Positions 8,542-18,280 are shown, counted from the first letter of the stretch. The stretch: 64,000 bases of DNA from Peribacillus kribbensis DSM 17871 (GCF_000430765.1 NZ_AUMQ01000034.1:32018-96017), one strand, 5' to 3'. The notes: a model not told the origin generated them from the letters alone. Made by a program: numbers and translations.

Positions 8542-9861
8542 ATGGAAAAAAATAATTTTGAAAGATTTAACTTTCAAAACTACATAATAGATGCTATTAA
8601 CGAACTGGGGTTCTCAAAACCGACTGAAATTCAGGAGCGCGTAATACCAGCTATCAAAAATGGATGGAGCATGATCGGACAGTCCCAGACCGGAACTGGA
8701 AAGACCCACGCGTACCTTCTGCCGGTAATGGACAGACTGGATCTTGAAAAAGAAGAGGTTCAGGCTATTATCGCTGCCCCTACAAGGGAGCTCGCTAACC
8801 AAATATATCAGGAAGCATTGAAGATCGCAGCCCAATTCCCGGAAGACAGCCCAGTTTCTGTCAAACTGTTCATTGGCGGAACAGACAAACAGCGGACAAT
8901 AGAAAAACTGAAGAAGCAGCCGCAGCTGGTGATCGGGACACCGGGAAGGATTAAGGATCTCGTAATTGAAAATGCGCTTGAGGTATATAACGCGAAAACC
9001 CTGATTGTGGATGAGGCTGACCTGATGCTGGATATGGGTTTCATTGAAGATGTGGATCAATTCGCAGGAAAGATGGCAGAAAAGACCCAGATGCTGGTAT
9101 TTTCGGCTACCATTCCAGAAAAACTGAAACCGTTTTTGAAAAAATATATGGAAAATCCAAAATATGTCCAGGTTTCACCCGGGCAGGCAGCTGCCAAGAA
9201 AATTGATCATGTCTTGATTCCGGCAAAGCACAGAAATAAGATGACACTGCTTTATGACATGCTGCAGCTTTACAATCCGTATCTTGCCATCATCTTCACC
9301 AATACAAAGAAAAAAGCGGAAGAAGTAGCTGCTTCGCTGACTGGTAAGGGATTAAAGGTTGGAAGGATACATGGTGATCTGACTCCGCGTGAGCGTAAGA
9401 AAATGATGAAACAGGTGAATGATCTTGAATTTCAATATATAGTCGCTACCGACCTTGCGGCAAGAGGGATTGATATTGAAGGCGTAAGCCATGTCATCAA
9501 TTTTGAGCTTCCTTCGGATCTCGATTTCTACATCCATCGGACCGGAAGAACGGCGAGGGCAGGCTACTCAGGGATAGCAGCTACGATTTATGAAACCTCT
9601 GATGAAGATGCTTTGAACCGTTTGGAAAAAATGGGCATTGAATTTAAAAATATAGATATCAGAGATGGAGAATGGACAGAAGCAGAAGACCGGAATAAGC
9701 GGCAAAAGCGTAAAAGGCAGGATGATGACGCTGTGGAAACAGCTAAGCGGCTTGTGAAAAAGCCATCCAAGGTAAAGCCTGGCTATAAGAAAAAGATGCA
9801 GTATGAAATGGAGAGTATTAAAAAACGCCAGCGCAGGATGGCGGCGAAAAAGAAGAAATAA
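8542..9861 (+). CDS. cshB: DEAD-box ATP-dependent RNA helicase CshB
   Basis: Unwinds RNA secondary structure, with roles in cold adaptation, ribosome assembly and mRNA turnover in Bacillus. The 439-aa protein shows the DEAD-box motifs in order: Q motif (KPTEIQ), motif [11 protein letters not shown], Ia PTREL, II DEAD, III SAT, and [12 protein letters not shown]. It ends with a strongly basic tail ([13 protein letters not shown]) typical of RNA-contacting extensions. The ribosome site AAGGAG lies 7 nt before ATG. The stop codon abuts the nfo region, indicating an operon, as for yqfR-yqfS in B. subtilis. Confidence 0.95.
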   Translation: MEKNNFERFNFQNYIIDAINELGFSKPTEIQERVIPAIKNGWSMIGQSQTGTGKTHAYLLPVMDRLDLEKEEVQAIIAAPTRELANQIYQEALKIAAQFPEDSPVSVKLFIGGTDKQRTIEKLKKQPQLVIGTPGRIKDLVIENALEVYNAKTLIVDEADLMLDMGFIEDVDQFAGKMAEKTQMLVFSATIPEKLKPFLKKYMENPKYVQVSPGQAAAKKIDHVLIPAKHRNKMTLLYDMLQLYNPYLAIIFTNTKKKAEEVAASLTGKGLKVGRIHGDLTPRERKKMMKQVNDLEFQYIVATDLAARGIDIEGVSHVINFELPSDLDFYIHRTGRTARAGYSGIAATIYETSDEDALNRLEKMGIEFKNIDIRDGEWTEAEDRNKRQKRKRQDDDAVETAKRLVKKPSKVKPGYKKKMQYEMESIKKRQRRMAAKKKK

Positions 9862-9881
9862 TGCAGGCGGGGGAAAGTGAA

Positions 9882-10775
9882 ATGTTGAAAATCGGATCTC
9901 ATGTATCGATGAGCGGAACCAAGATGCTTCTTGGCGCTGCAGCAGAGGCAGTTTCATATGGTGCAAATACCTTTATGATTTACACTGGAGCCCCTCAGAA
10001 TACAAGAAGAAAAAAGATTGAGGACTTGAACATTGAAGCGGGCAGGAATTACATGGAAATCAATGGAATTGATGAAATAGTCGTTCATGCTCCCTATATC
10101 ATCAATATCGGCAATACGGCTAATCCAGATACTTTTGACTTGGGAGTAAGATTCTTAAGGTCAGAAATTGAGCGTACAGAGGCACTTGGAGCAAGACAAA
10201 TTGTCCTTCATCCGGGCAGCCATGTTGGAGCTGGAGCCGAAGCGGGGATCAAGAAAATCATAGAAGGACTTAATGAAGTGCTGACACCTGAGCAGACGGT
10301 CCAAATTGCTCTGGAAACAATGGCAGGAAAAGGCTCCGAATGCGGAAGAAGCTTTGAAGAGCTGGCAATGATCATGGATGGCGTCAGATTAAACGATAAG
10401 CTCTCTGTGTGTTTTGATACGTGTCACACTCATGATGCCGGATATAATATTGTGGAAGATTTTGATGGAGTTTTGAATGAATTCGATAAAACCGTCGGTC
10501 TGGAAAAGCTGAAGGTGCTCCATATTAATGACAGCAAAAATGAAATCGGTATGAGAAAAGACCGCCATGAAAATATCGGATTTGGAAGAATCGGCTTCCA
10601 GGCGTTAAATTATATCGTTCATCATCCTGATTTAATGGATGTTCCTAAAATTCTGGAAACCCCATTCGTGGGCGAAGATAAAAAGAATAAAAAAGCCCCT
10701 TACAAACTGGAAATTGAGATGTTCAGGAACAAGGAATTCAACGATAATCTGTTGGCTGACGTTATGAATCAATAA
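9882..10775 (+). CDS. nfo: Endonuclease IV (AP endonuclease)
   Basis: Zinc-dependent TIM-barrel enzyme that cuts DNA 5' to abasic sites in base excision repair; important for spore DNA repair in Bacillus. The 297-aa protein carries the family's metal-ligand segments: [51 protein letters not shown] with DRHENIGFG, and a final LETPF. The start was set at ATG 9882 after GGGGGAAAG; an in-frame ATG at 9861 overlaps the end of cshB and has no ribosome site. A terminator follows. Confidence 0.95.
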   Translation: MLKIGSHVSMSGTKMLLGAAAEAVSYGANTFMIYTGAPQNTRRKKIEDLNIEAGRNYMEINGIDEIVVHAPYIINIGNTANPDTFDLGVRFLRSEIERTEALGARQIVLHPGSHVGAGAEAGIKKIIEGLNEVLTPEQTVQIALETMAGKGSECGRSFEELAMIMDGVRLNDKLSVCFDTCHTHDAGYNIVEDFDGVLNEFDKTVGLEKLKVLHINDSKNEIGMRKDRHENIGFGRIGFQALNYIVHHPDLMDVPKILETPFVGEDKKNKKAPYKLEIEMFRNKEFNDNLLADVMNQ

Positions 10776-10778
10776 ACA

Positions 10779-10810
10779 AAAACCGGCACTTGCTTATGTG
10801 CCGGTTTTAA
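10779..10810 (+). terminator. Terminator after nfo
   Basis: Perfect 11-bp stem AAAACCGGCAC/GTGCCGGTTTT with an 8-nt loop. Confidence 0.88.
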
Positions 10811-11089
10811 TTTGGGACAAAAGAGAGTTTTAATGTAATCTTGCTTACGAATTCCACTGTTGAATACCTAAGTTAATTCAAAAACGGCTTAGGAGTTGAT
10901 AATATCAGATAAACTAAGCTTTTACACACTCCTTATTCCATTAAGAATGATAAAAACTCAGGTTGCATTTTTATATCTGTCGGAATGGAACTCAGACACT
11001 CCATTCTAAAACACACACAATTAAATATCTCTAAATAGGCTGCTTTTTGTTGAGCCTGCCTGTAGGCTGCCAGTACATGGCTTCTTGCT
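10811..11089. other. Spacer without a recognisable gene
   Basis: AT-rich stretch between the nfo terminator and the DUF2624 gene on the other strand. A short open frame on the minus strand has no convincing ribosome site or protein character. I see no structured RNA. Confidence 0.5.
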
Positions 11090-11341
11090 TTATGTGAGCT
11101 GATTGAAAAGCGATTCAATCTGCAGGGCCGTTTTTTTGCCTGTTATGGATTCAATATCCTGAAGGACCTTCCTTCTTTGGACTTCATCAAAAATATTAAG
11201 ATTTTTCCCATTCAGCAGGACAGCGATTTTTCCAGCGTGCTCTTCGCTTAAGACAACTCCATACTGCCTTCCTATTTTCATCAGTTCATCCCGTTTAATG
11301 CTGTTGATTTTTTGGTTGACCATCATTTCGTAGAATTTCAT
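11090..11341 (-). CDS. yqfT: DUF2624 family protein (YqfT-like)
   Basis: Small 83-aa cytosolic protein, predicted mostly helical, with the pattern MKFYEMMVNQKINSIKRDEL and the conserved motif LLNGKNLNIFDE in the middle. It matches the YqfT/DUF2624 family in length and position (after nfo, opposite strand). Function unknown. The start at 11341 follows GAGGAGGGATACACC; upstream in-frame codons lack a ribosome site and overlap the znu promoter. The helical pattern resembles small nucleic-acid- or protein-binding modules, but no function is claimed. Confidence 0.8.
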   Translation of the reverse strand: MKFYEMMVNQKINSIKRDELMKIGRQYGVVLSEEHAGKIAVLLNGKNLNIFDEVQRRKVLQDIESITGKKTALQIESLFNQLT

Positions 11342-11417
11342 GGTGTATCCCTCCTCTTTTTTAACATATGAGGGCGCATAGGAACAGTGAACAAAAAATA
11401 AAATGAAAGCAGGCAAG

Positions 11418-11473
11418 TTTACATTGGGCGGAAAGTAAGGTATACTACTGAAGTTAAATCGTAATGATTCTTA
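11418..11473 (+). promoter_or_regulatory. znuCB-zur promoter with candidate Zur operator
   Basis: TTTACA (11418-11423), a 17-bp spacer and TATACT (11441-11446) form a good SigA promoter. At 11459-11473, around and just after the expected start point, lies TCGTAATGATTCTTA. Its left half matches the Bacillus Zur box half-site TCGTAAT exactly, followed by a 1-bp centre and a partial right half (ATTnnnA of ATTACGA). Zinc-loaded Zur bound here would block transcription. Confidence 0.65.
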
Positions 11474-11489
11474 AATAATAGGTGATTGT

Positions 11490-12242
11490 ATGGTAAATGT
11501 AATTAAAATGAATCATGTATCTTATAAATATGAAAAACAGAACGTGCTGGAGGATATCACATTGGAAGTCCCTAAGGGGGCGTTCCTGGCCATCGTGGGT
11601 CCGAATGGATCGGGAAAATCCACGATGCTTAAGCTTCTGCTGGGATTGCTCAGAGTCCAGCAGGGGAGCATTGAATTATTCGGACAGGATATCCGCTCTT
11701 TCAAACATTCGGAAAAAATTGGGTTCGTATCCCAAAAGGCCAATTCCTTCAACACAGGTTTCCCGGCTACAGTCTTTGAGGTAGTTCTAAGCGGGCTATC
11801 CCGTAAAATCGGCCTATTTAGACTGGCCTCAAAGGAAGAAAGGCAAAAAGTCCTTAATGTTCTTGATTCAGTAGGTATGCTGGAATTCAGGAATAAGAAT
11901 ATCGGGGAATTGTCTGGTGGCCAGCAGCAGCGTGTCTTCATTGCAAGGGCCCTGGTGAGCGAGCCGGAGCTGATCATTCTTGATGAGCCGACCGTTGGAG
12001 TGGATGCGAAAAATGTGCAGCAATTTTATGACATGCTTGAAGAGCTGAACAAGGAGCTGCATATTACCCTTGTGCTCGTTACCCATGATATTGGAGTAAT
12101 CAGTGATAAAATTACCCATGTAGCCTGTTTGAACAAGCATCTTCACTTCCACGGAGACAGCCGTGCATTTAACGCTTTAAATGAAAATGAATTATCCAGT
12201 ATATATGGACATGAAGTCCAGATTCTTCATCACCATCATTAA
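11490..12242 (+). CDS. znuC: Zinc ABC transporter ATP-binding protein ZnuC
   Basis: ATPase subunit of a high-affinity zinc importer. The 250-aa protein has Walker A GPNGSGKST near residues 36-44, the ABC signature LSGGQQQR and Walker B LIILDEPTVGVD, followed by a switch His in VTHD. The C-terminus ends with a His-rich tail (HEVQILHHHH), which may bind metal and is common in zinc transport ATPases. The adjacent permease and the Zur-type regulator point to zinc rather than manganese. A separate lipoprotein ZnuA is not in this window and must be encoded elsewhere. Confidence 0.9.
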   Translation: MVNVIKMNHVSYKYEKQNVLEDITLEVPKGAFLAIVGPNGSGKSTMLKLLLGLLRVQQGSIELFGQDIRSFKHSEKIGFVSQKANSFNTGFPATVFEVVLSGLSRKIGLFRLASKEERQKVLNVLDSVGMLEFRNKNIGELSGGQQQRVFIARALVSEPELIILDEPTVGVDAKNVQQFYDMLEELNKELHITLVLVTHDIGVISDKITHVACLNKHLHFHGDSRAFNALNENELSSIYGHEVQILHHHH

Positions 12243-12297
12243 GATGGAGCCATCAGCTTTATGGGCTGTATAATAAGATTGTTGGAGGCTTTCCCTC

Positions 12298-13137
12298 ATG
12301 ATTTCGGGTTTATTTCAATATGAATTTCTTCAAAATGCCTTTTTGACAGGCATCATTATAGGAGCCATTGCTCCATTGCTCGGTGTATTTGTTGTAGTAA
12401 GGCGGCTGTCGCTGATCGCTGATGCACTCAGCCATGTTACACTCGCTGGGATTGCGTTCAGCCTTCTTCTTGAAAAGAAGCTGGGAGTCCTTTCGGGATT
12501 AAATCCTCTGTATATGGGGATGGGTTTCTCTGTGGCTGGGGCCTTGTTTATTGAGAGGCTGAGATCTGTTTATAAACATTATCAGGAATTGGCCATTCCC
12601 ATTATCTTATCTGGCGGCATCGGATTAAGCGCCATTTTTATATCCATAGCCCATGGATTTAATACAGATTTATTCAGTTATCTGTTTGGAAGCGTCAGTG
12701 CTGTCACTAGGACGGATTTATGGATCATCTTAGGAATCAGCCTTTTTGTAATTGTGGCGATCAGGCTGCTCTTTAAGGAGCTGTTCCTTCTCTCTTTTGA
12801 CGAGGAGCATGCCAAAGCATCCGGGGTTCCCGCAAAATTTGTACATTTCATTTTCATCATAATGGTTGCACTGGTCATTGCTGCCTCCATGAGGATTGTA
12901 GGAATCCTTCTTGTTTCTTCCCTCATGACCCTTCCAGTGGCTGCAAGCATCAGGATTGCTAAAGGATTTAAACAGACGATGATTTACTCGGTCATTTTTG
13001 GGGAGGCGGCAGTGGTCGGAGGCTTATTCCTGTCTTACTATCTTGACTGGGCACCGGGAGGAACAATCGTACTTCTATCCATCCTGATTCTGCTTCTTTC
13101 GATTTTGTATAAAAATATCCGTCTCCGGATTCTTTGA
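12298..13137 (+). CDS. znuB: Zinc ABC transporter permease ZnuB
   Basis: Membrane subunit of the zinc importer, 279 aa, of the ABC-3 permease family. Seven to nine hydrophobic segments are visible. Characteristic patterns include [19 protein letters not shown] in the second cytoplasmic region and [15 protein letters not shown] near residue 205. It begins with ATG 12298 after GTTGGAGGC. It lies 55 nt after znuC and only 11 nt before zur, so the three form one operon, the arrangement seen in several Bacillus genomes. Confidence 0.9.
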   Translation: MISGLFQYEFLQNAFLTGIIIGAIAPLLGVFVVVRRLSLIADALSHVTLAGIAFSLLLEKKLGVLSGLNPLYMGMGFSVAGALFIERLRSVYKHYQELAIPIILSGGIGLSAIFISIAHGFNTDLFSYLFGSVSAVTRTDLWIILGISLFVIVAIRLLFKELFLLSFDEEHAKASGVPAKFVHFIFIIMVALVIAASMRIVGILLVSSLMTLPVAASIRIAKGFKQTMIYSVIFGEAAVVGGLFLSYYLDWAPGGTIVLLSILILLLSILYKNIRLRIL

Positions 13138-13148
13138 TGGAGGTAAAT

Positions 13149-13574
13149 ATGAATCTTACTCAAGCAATGGACATTTTAAAGGAACACGGCTTTAAACATA
13201 CGGGAAAGCGGAAGCAAATGCTCGAGCTTTTCGCTGTTAAAAATAAATATTTGACTGCTAAAGATGTTCTCGAGCATATGAAGAAGGATTATCCGGGCTT
13301 AAGCTTTGATACCATTTACCGGAACTTATCCATGTTTGCTGAATTAAGGATATTCGAGATGACAGAGCTGTCTGGAGAAAAGCATTTTCGCTTTGCGTGC
13401 AGCAAGGATCATCACCATCATCATTTTATCTGCCTGGACTGTGGGATCACGAAGCAGATTGCCACATGCCCCATGAATGAACTTCAGGCAGATTTAAAGG
13501 ATTATGACATCTCAGGTCATAAATTTGAAATTTACGGCAAATGCCCGGACTGCAGGTCAGGGGCCGCATTATAA
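13149..13574 (+). CDS. zur: Fur-family regulator, probably Zur
   Basis: Metal-sensing repressor of 141 aa: an N-terminal winged helix (residues 1-80, with [11 protein letters not shown] as the recognition region) and a C-terminal dimerisation and metal domain. The latter carries the His-rich stretch [10 protein letters not shown] and two CxxC pairs (CLDC and CPDC) that hold the structural zinc. Fur, PerR and Zur share this fold. Assignment to Zur rests on the position at the end of the znuCB operon and in the nfo region, where B. subtilis zur (yqfV) sits. ATG 13149 has GGAGG 5 nt upstream; earlier in-frame starts overlap znuB. Confidence 0.9.
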   Translation: MNLTQAMDILKEHGFKHTGKRKQMLELFAVKNKYLTAKDVLEHMKKDYPGLSFDTIYRNLSMFAELRIFEMTELSGEKHFRFACSKDHHHHHFICLDCGITKQIATCPMNELQADLKDYDISGHKFEIYGKCPDCRSGAAL

Positions 13575-13609
13575 AAGGAGCGAAGGCTTTTAGGCCCAAG
13601 CTCCTTTTT
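13573..13609. terminator. Terminator between convergent zur and yqfW
   Basis: Stem AAAGGAGC/GCTCCTTT around an 18-nt loop, followed by T5 on the plus strand and flanked by A4 on the left for the minus strand. Confidence 0.75.
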
Positions 13610-13610
13610 A

Positions 13611-14189
13611 TTATTGCTTCTCCTTGTGCTTCAGCCAGTGGCCGACCCAGTGTTTTGCCTCATGCCAGTCTTTGACTCTTACGACATTTTCCGGAACAGG
13701 ATCCTGATTATAAGGGGCATTGAAGAGCAGGACTGGAATTCTGCAATGCTCCGCAATGGCCACGGCATTATCATGCTTATCTTCAAAGAAGATATCAACC
13801 TTATGCTGGATGGCTGCAGCTACTTTATCATGGGATCCAACCAGCTCAATATGATGGGCAGCTAAATCCTGCTTCTTAAACCATGCCTCTGTGACATCTA
13901 GGAGGCTTTTTGATCTGGCACTGATGATGATTAATTCATGCTCGTCCTTCCATTTGGTCAGTGCATCCTTGGCTCCGGATGCGATTGGGGACTCAGCATA
14001 AATCAGAGGCTCGGTCTTTTTGAACCACGTGGAAAAGACCTCTCCCGGAACGTTTACAAAGGGAGTCAGTTCATACTGGGTAATATCCTGTATGGTCAAG
14101 CTTAAGTTGAACTCTTTATTGATAAAGGGCAGCAGTGCATCCGGACGGGTGATCGTTCCGTCTATGTCTATACCAAATCGTTTTCTCAT
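13611..14189 (-). CDS. yqfW: HAD-type 5'-nucleotidase-like protein (YqfW)
   Basis: A 192-aa HAD-superfamily phosphatase of the NT5C-like nucleotidase group. Motif I is DIDGT near residues 8-12 (nucleophile and acid/base Asp). Motif II is a Ser in LIIISAR, and a conserved Asp pair lies in IFFEDKHDNA for Mg2+ binding. The substrate cannot be read from the sequence; deoxynucleoside monophosphates are usual for the family. Minus strand, between zur and the DUF4190 gene as in B. subtilis. Confidence 0.85.
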   Translation of the reverse strand: MRKRFGIDIDGTITRPDALLPFINKEFNLSLTIQDITQYELTPFVNVPGEVFSTWFKKTEPLIYAESPIASGAKDALTKWKDEHELIIISARSKSLLDVTEAWFKKQDLAAHHIELVGSHDKVAAAIQHKVDIFFEDKHDNAVAIAEHCRIPVLLFNAPYNQDPVPENVVRVKDWHEAKHWVGHWLKHKEKQ

Positions 14190-14342
14190 TTGTCATTCTC
14201 CTATGTAAGTATTTCCTACTCAGTGTATCACACACTCCTGTAACCTGAAATAATTCCCTGGTTCAGAAATCATTGCTATCATGATGGACTCCTGTACTAC
14301 AAATACTAAAAAAGCTTCCAACCTTGAAAGTGAGGGATTCCA

Positions 14343-14801
14343 ATGGGAAATAATCAAGCGGATCAGCATGGCGTTAATGAATTTCCACAGGATAGCAGCA
14401 CAGATAGCGGGAGCAGCAGAAATGAATATGCAGAAGAGAACAAGGTGGAAGCGGGAGAGAATATTCAAGTTCAGAAGAACAGCCATGATGCTGGCGGCAG
14501 CGAAGCACGCTTTAATACCGAAATGTCCGCCGAGGTTCTTCCGGGAACCTCTCACATGCTTTCACGCAGTGAGACTGAGAACCATGAACAAAGCGTACTT
14601 GGTGCTGGCACAGGCATTGGCTATGCAGCGCTCGCCGTTTCTATCCTTTCCCTTTTTCTTGCCCCTGTCCTCTTTGGAATAGTGGGAATCGTTCTCGGGT
14701 TCATGGCAAGAAACAGAGAGGCAAAAACCCTTGGCAACTGGGCGATAGGGATTGGGGCATTTGCCCTCATAGTAGGTGTGATCATACTTCCTTTCTTTTA
14801 G
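14343..14801 (+). CDS. yqfX: DUF4190 membrane protein (YqfX-like)
   Basis: 152 aa. The first 85 residues are hydrophilic, rich in Asn, Ser, Glu and Gln, and probably disordered. The C-terminal half holds two membrane helices (IGYAALAVSILSLFLAPVLFG and WAIGIGAFALIVGVIILPFF) separated by GFMARNREAKTLGNW. This paired-helix pattern with a short charged loop is the DUF4190 signature. Function unknown. ATG 14343 follows AGTGAGGG. Position matches yqfX next to ispG. Confidence 0.8.
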   Translation: MGNNQADQHGVNEFPQDSSTDSGSSRNEYAEENKVEAGENIQVQKNSHDAGGSEARFNTEMSAEVLPGTSHMLSRSETENHEQSVLGAGTGIGYAALAVSILSLFLAPVLFGIVGIVLGFMARNREAKTLGNWAIGIGAFALIVGVIILPFF

Positions 14802-14827
14802 CCAGGTTATCCAGGGTGAAATCAATT

Positions 14828-14862
14828 AAGGGATTCAGAACTGTACATTCTGAATCCCTTTA
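14828..14862 (+). terminator. Terminator after yqfX
   Basis: 13-bp perfect stem AAGGGATTCAGAA/TTCTGAATCCCTT with a 7-nt loop; the T-run is short (TTTAC), so efficiency may be moderate. Confidence 0.7.
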
Positions 14863-14917
14863 CAAATTTAGTCTTCTCCTATGCTTATTGGCCCTGCCTC
14901 GGTTGCAGAACTGGACA

Positions 14918-14965
14918 AAATAAAAAACTGCGGGCAAGCCTGGAATGCACCTGGCGCCCGCAGTT
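14918..14965 (-). terminator. Terminator after ispG
   Basis: On the minus strand, GC-rich stem AACTGCGGGC/GCCCGCAGTT followed by a T6-A-T4-like run. Confidence 0.85.
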
Positions 14966-14976
14966 CTGAAGCTGAG

Positions 14977-16074
14977 TTACACGTTTGCAGTCTGCGCTGC
15001 AAAATACTCTTCAGCAATCTTGTCAATTTCCTTCTTAAGCTCCTCGACCATTACGGCTTCAGGAACCTTGCGGACAATCTTTCCTTTACGGAACAGAAGG
15101 CCTTCGCCCCGGGCGCCGGCGATGCCGATATCGGCTTCCCTTGCTTCGCCTGGTCCATTCACGGCGCATCCAAGGACAGCGACTTTGATTGGAGCCTTAA
15201 TACTCTGGATATATTCTTCTACCTCATTGGCTATGCTGATAAGGTCGATTTCGATCCTGCCGCAGGTTGGGCACGAAATCAGTGTGGCAGCATTGGAGAT
15301 GAGTCCGAATGATTTCAACAGCTCTCTTGCAACCTTTACTTCCTCAACAGGATCTGCGCTAAGGGAAACCCTTAGGGTGTTTCCAATTCCCATGCTCAGG
15401 ATCGCTCCAAGACCTGCTGCACTCTTCACAGTGCCGGCAAAGAGGGTTCCTGATTCAGTGATTCCAAGATGTAAAGGATAATCAAATGCCTGGGCTGCTT
15501 TTCTGTAGGCCTCAATAGCCAGGTTTACATCGGAAGCCTTCATTGAAACGATGATATCGTGGAAATCCAGGTCCTCCAGAATCTTGATATGATGAAGGGC
15601 GCTTTCGACCATTCCATCAGCTGTTGGATATCCATACTTTTCAATGATTTTCCTTTCCAAAGATCCGGCATTTACCCCAATGCGGATAGGAATCCCTTTT
15701 TCCTTGGCAGCTTTAACCACGGCTTCGACCTTTTCCCTGCGTCCGATATTGCCGGGATTGATTCTGATTTTATCCGCACCGCCCTCGATGGCCTTAAGGG
15801 CAAGCTTGTAATCAAAATGAATATCTACAACAAGCGGAATATTAATACGCTTTTTGATCTCAGATATGGCATTGGCAGCTCTCTCGTCAGGGCATGCCAC
15901 GCGGACAATCTGGCAGCCTGCTTCTTCAAGGCGCTTTATTTCTGCAACGGTAGCTTCTACGTCATGTGTTTTAGTCGTAGTCATACTTTGGATGACTACT
16001 TGGTTATTTCCCCCTATGGTCAGGTTTCCTACCTTAACCGGGCGGGTTTTTGTACGATGTATAATTTCACTCAC
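14977..16074 (-). CDS. ispG: (E)-4-hydroxy-3-methylbut-2-enyl diphosphate synthase
   Basis: Penultimate MEP pathway enzyme: converts MEcPP to HMBPP, using flavodoxin or ferredoxin electrons and a [4Fe-4S] cluster. The 365-aa protein has an N-terminal TIM barrel ([33 protein letters not shown]) and a C-terminal cluster domain. The cluster residues are [13 protein letters not shown] and [12 protein letters not shown], which supply the three cysteines and the Glu ligand. The start is a GTG at 16074 with GGAGAG upstream. Length matches short bacterial IspG proteins. Confidence 0.95.
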   Translation of the reverse strand: MSEIIHRTKTRPVKVGNLTIGGNNQVVIQSMTTTKTHDVEATVAEIKRLEEAGCQIVRVACPDERAANAISEIKKRINIPLVVDIHFDYKLALKAIEGGADKIRINPGNIGRREKVEAVVKAAKEKGIPIRIGVNAGSLERKIIEKYGYPTADGMVESALHHIKILEDLDFHDIIVSMKASDVNLAIEAYRKAAQAFDYPLHLGITESGTLFAGTVKSAAGLGAILSMGIGNTLRVSLSADPVEEVKVARELLKSFGLISNAATLISCPTCGRIEIDLISIANEVEEYIQSIKAPIKVAVLGCAVNGPGEAREADIGIAGARGEGLLFRKGKIVRKVPEAVMVEELKKEIDKIAEEYFAAQTANV

Positions 16075-16185
16075 GTGTATTTTCTCTCCTTCAGGAAAAA
16101 GCGGAATAAAAACCGCTTGTTTTCTTACACGGTCTTATTGTATCAATTTTTCTCGGTTTTTGACAATATTCTGCATGAAAACAGT

Positions 16186-16545
16186 TCATTCCTTATACCG
16201 GGGGATTTTATAACTTTTGCCTATCTGAATATCCTCAGGCTCCTTACCATTGTTCAATTTTCTAAAATCTGCTATTACATCCTCGATCGGTTTATTTAGC
16301 TTTCCCTCCCGCTGCTCAATTATCGACAAAATTGTATCACCGGCCTCAATTTTTGTTTCTGTAAAAGGTATGCCTGCGTCCGTTTTATTTTCCTGTTTAT
16401 TTTCCTGTTCCTGGGGCTCCTCCGTGACATGGAGTTTCCCTGAGGAAGTAACAGAATGGCGGACTGGAATGGTACCGGCCGTTAAGTCGTAATAAATGAT
16501 GAACAGCAGGAAGAAAAAAGAGAGAACATAGAGAAGACGGCGCAT
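16186..16545 (-). CDS. yqfZ: Membrane-anchored LysM-like protein (YqfZ)
   Basis: 119 aa: an N-terminal membrane helix (residues 4-22, LLYVLSFFFLLFIIYYDL), a Gln/Glu/Thr-rich spacer, and a C-terminal LysM-type module (KIEAGDTILSIIEQREG ... LNNGKEPEDIQIGKSYKIP). LysM modules bind peptidoglycan, so the protein is probably anchored in the membrane and reaches into the wall. Same place as yqfZ after ispG in B. subtilis. Role unknown. Confidence 0.82.
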   Translation of the reverse strand: MRRLLYVLSFFFLLFIIYYDLTAGTIPVRHSVTSSGKLHVTEEPQEQENKQENKTDAGIPFTETKIEAGDTILSIIEQREGKLNKPIEDVIADFRKLNNGKEPEDIQIGKSYKIPRYKE

Positions 16546-16737
16546 ATAAAACCCCCGCGATCAGCTTTTACTTCAATATATTCCAGCCTGTTCCATATAT
16601 TCCTGTCTGAAATAGAAAATAGAGTAGGAAAAGTAGAGAAAATATAGAGTTTTAACCTGAAAGTTGATTTCCGCTGATCCGAGTAAACAAGTAACGTTAG
16701 CGGAGATTTTCGGCCAACGGCAGGAAGGCTGTGATAA

Positions 16738-16767
16738 ATAAAAAAGGACGTATGCATTCATACGTCC
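16738..16767 (-). terminator. Terminator after the DUF1189 gene
   Basis: Stem GGACGTATG/CATACGTCC with a 4-nt loop and a T-run on the minus strand. A near-identical hairpin occurs at 51402-51434 (see findings). Confidence 0.8.
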
Positions 16768-16814
16768 ATTCTTGTGATATTTAATAAGATAGCACCCGGA
16801 AAACGCAGTTCACG

Positions 16815-17597
16815 TTAATCGCGCGGTTTCTGCTTGGGAAGGGGAACCTCCTTGATGCTGAGATAAAGGATGATCAGAGTTACTAACCAATTGATGAATG
16901 GCTTGTAAACGACATTTGTCTGTAAAAAGCCCATGATGGTAAAAAATACGGTGGCCAGAGTCAGGCTGTAGGCGGTAAGTCTCCACAAATGCCTGTATTG
17001 AAGCCTTCTTTCCATTCTGCTGGCCAGGAACAAGCCGACAAGGGCAATGATGGTTGCCTGGAAGAACAAGGAAGCTGCCGCCGTACAATAAATCGTAAGA
17101 GAGAGGGCTGGAAGAATAATAAAATAGAGTGATTGAATTTTATTCAGTGCATCAAGAGCCGTTTTATTAGTAATATGCATTCCCCGAGCCATCGAATATT
17201 CATAAGAACCTGTGTTTCCTCCAGCTGTGAAGACCATTTTGTCCTTTAACAGTGCGATGGCGCTTCCGCCTCGATTGGTTACCTCTCTCTCTGTCACAGC
17301 TCCGCTTGAATCTAAATAAATATTAAAGCCGTCCTTCTTCATTAGGAAAGGCACACTGCTTTTGGTTGTCAGCACGCCGTCTTTTATTTCAAAGTCAGGA
17401 AGATCCTTATTCATGGTGCTCTTCGCAGCTTTTACCCCTGCTGTAATCTCCATGTTTACATAGATTAACGAGGGCAGTACGGAAATCAAGGAGAGCATAA
17501 AAAGATAGAGAATCGTCTTACCGATGCCCTGGAATCTAAATCTCGCAATATCTTTAGGAGAATAAAGACTTTTATAGAACTGGACAAATATATTCAT
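16815..17597 (-). CDS. yqgB: DUF1189 membrane protein (YqgB-like)
   Basis: 260 aa. One membrane helix near residue 35 (ILYLFMLSLISVLPSLIYV) is followed by a soluble loop of about 110 residues predicted outside the cell, with IKDGVLTTKSSVPF and KDKMVFTAGG. The C-terminal half has four further helices. This helix-loop-four-helix layout is that of DUF1189 (YqgB). Function unknown; the family has been noted near envelope genes. Minus strand, single gene with its own terminator. Confidence 0.8.
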   Translation of the reverse strand: MNIFVQFYKSLYSPKDIARFRFQGIGKTILYLFMLSLISVLPSLIYVNMEITAGVKAAKSTMNKDLPDFEIKDGVLTTKSSVPFLMKKDGFNIYLDSSGAVTEREVTNRGGSAIALLKDKMVFTAGGNTGSYEYSMARGMHITNKTALDALNKIQSLYFIILPALSLTIYCTAAASLFFQATIIALVGLFLASRMERRLQYRHLWRLTAYSLTLATVFFTIMGFLQTNVVYKPFINWLVTLIILYLSIKEVPLPKQKPRD

Positions 17598-17797
17598 TTT
17601 TTGAGCACTCCCACCAACATTATGTATCCCTTTATTCTAGCCTTCAAATGGAAATTAGACAACCCAAATAGCCTTAAAGGACGCAAGGTATAGATGTTTC
17701 AACTTCCTAATAATGAGTTATAGTAGATACCAGCGGGACAAAATTAATCATTTACATAATAGTCTTTTTGAGCTGGGCGCAATTAGGGGGGCTGAAG

Positions 17798-18280
17798 ATG
17801 GATGCAATATATTGGGGGATTATTATCATTTTATTTATTATAGGATTCGCGGGATTGTTTTTCCCTATTATTCCCAGTGTGATATTTGTTTTTGGGGGAA
17901 TCTTATTATATGGGGTTTTCTTCACGTTTGAACACTTTGGCTACTTTTTTTGGGCCATCGAGATAGTATTTGTTGCCCTGCTGTTTATCGCAGACTATGC
18001 TGCCAATTTCTTCGGCGTTAAGAAATCTGGGGGATCGAAGGCTGGAGTGTGGGGGAGTACTATTGGCCTGATTGTCGGACCGTTCCTCATACCTGTAGTC
18101 GGGATTATAGCCGGCCCATTTTTAGGGGCCATACTTGCTGAGCTTATTTTTAAAAGAAGAGATATAAAGACTGCTTTTAAAATAGGGCTTGGTTCTGTGG
18201 CTGGCTTTATTTCAAGTGTGATTGCCAAAGGTTTGATTCAGGCAGCCATGGTTGGATATTTTCTTTTCCATGTATTATAA
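17798..18280 (+). CDS. yqgC: DUF456 membrane protein (YqgC-like)
   Basis: 160-aa hydrophobic protein with four to five membrane segments. Two glycine-zipper repeats are conspicuous: GVWGSTIGLIVGPFLIPVVG and GPFLGAILAEL, followed by GLGSVAGFISSVIAKG. These repeats define DUF456. The family's function is unknown. The start was set at ATG 17798, which has AGGGGG 8 nt upstream; the open frame from 17768 lacks a ribosome site. Directly upstream of sodA, as in B. subtilis. Confidence 0.85.
   Translation: MDAIYWGIIIILFIIGFAGLFFPIIPSVIFVFGGILLYGVFFTFEHFGYFFWAIEIVFVALLFIADYAANFFGVKKSGGSKAGVWGSTIGLIVGPFLIPVVGIIAGPFLGAILAELIFKRRDIKTAFKIGLGSVAGFISSVIAKGLIQAAMVGYFLFHVL

Noticed and set aside
13149..13574. 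The Fur-like regulator as Fur or PerR
   Set aside because: Motifs alone do not separate them, but the gene closes a zinc transporter operon with a Zur-type box and lies at the B. subtilis zur locus.
15559..16299. 246-codon open frame antisense to ispG
   Set aside because: Shadow of ispG codon use; no start context or family pattern.
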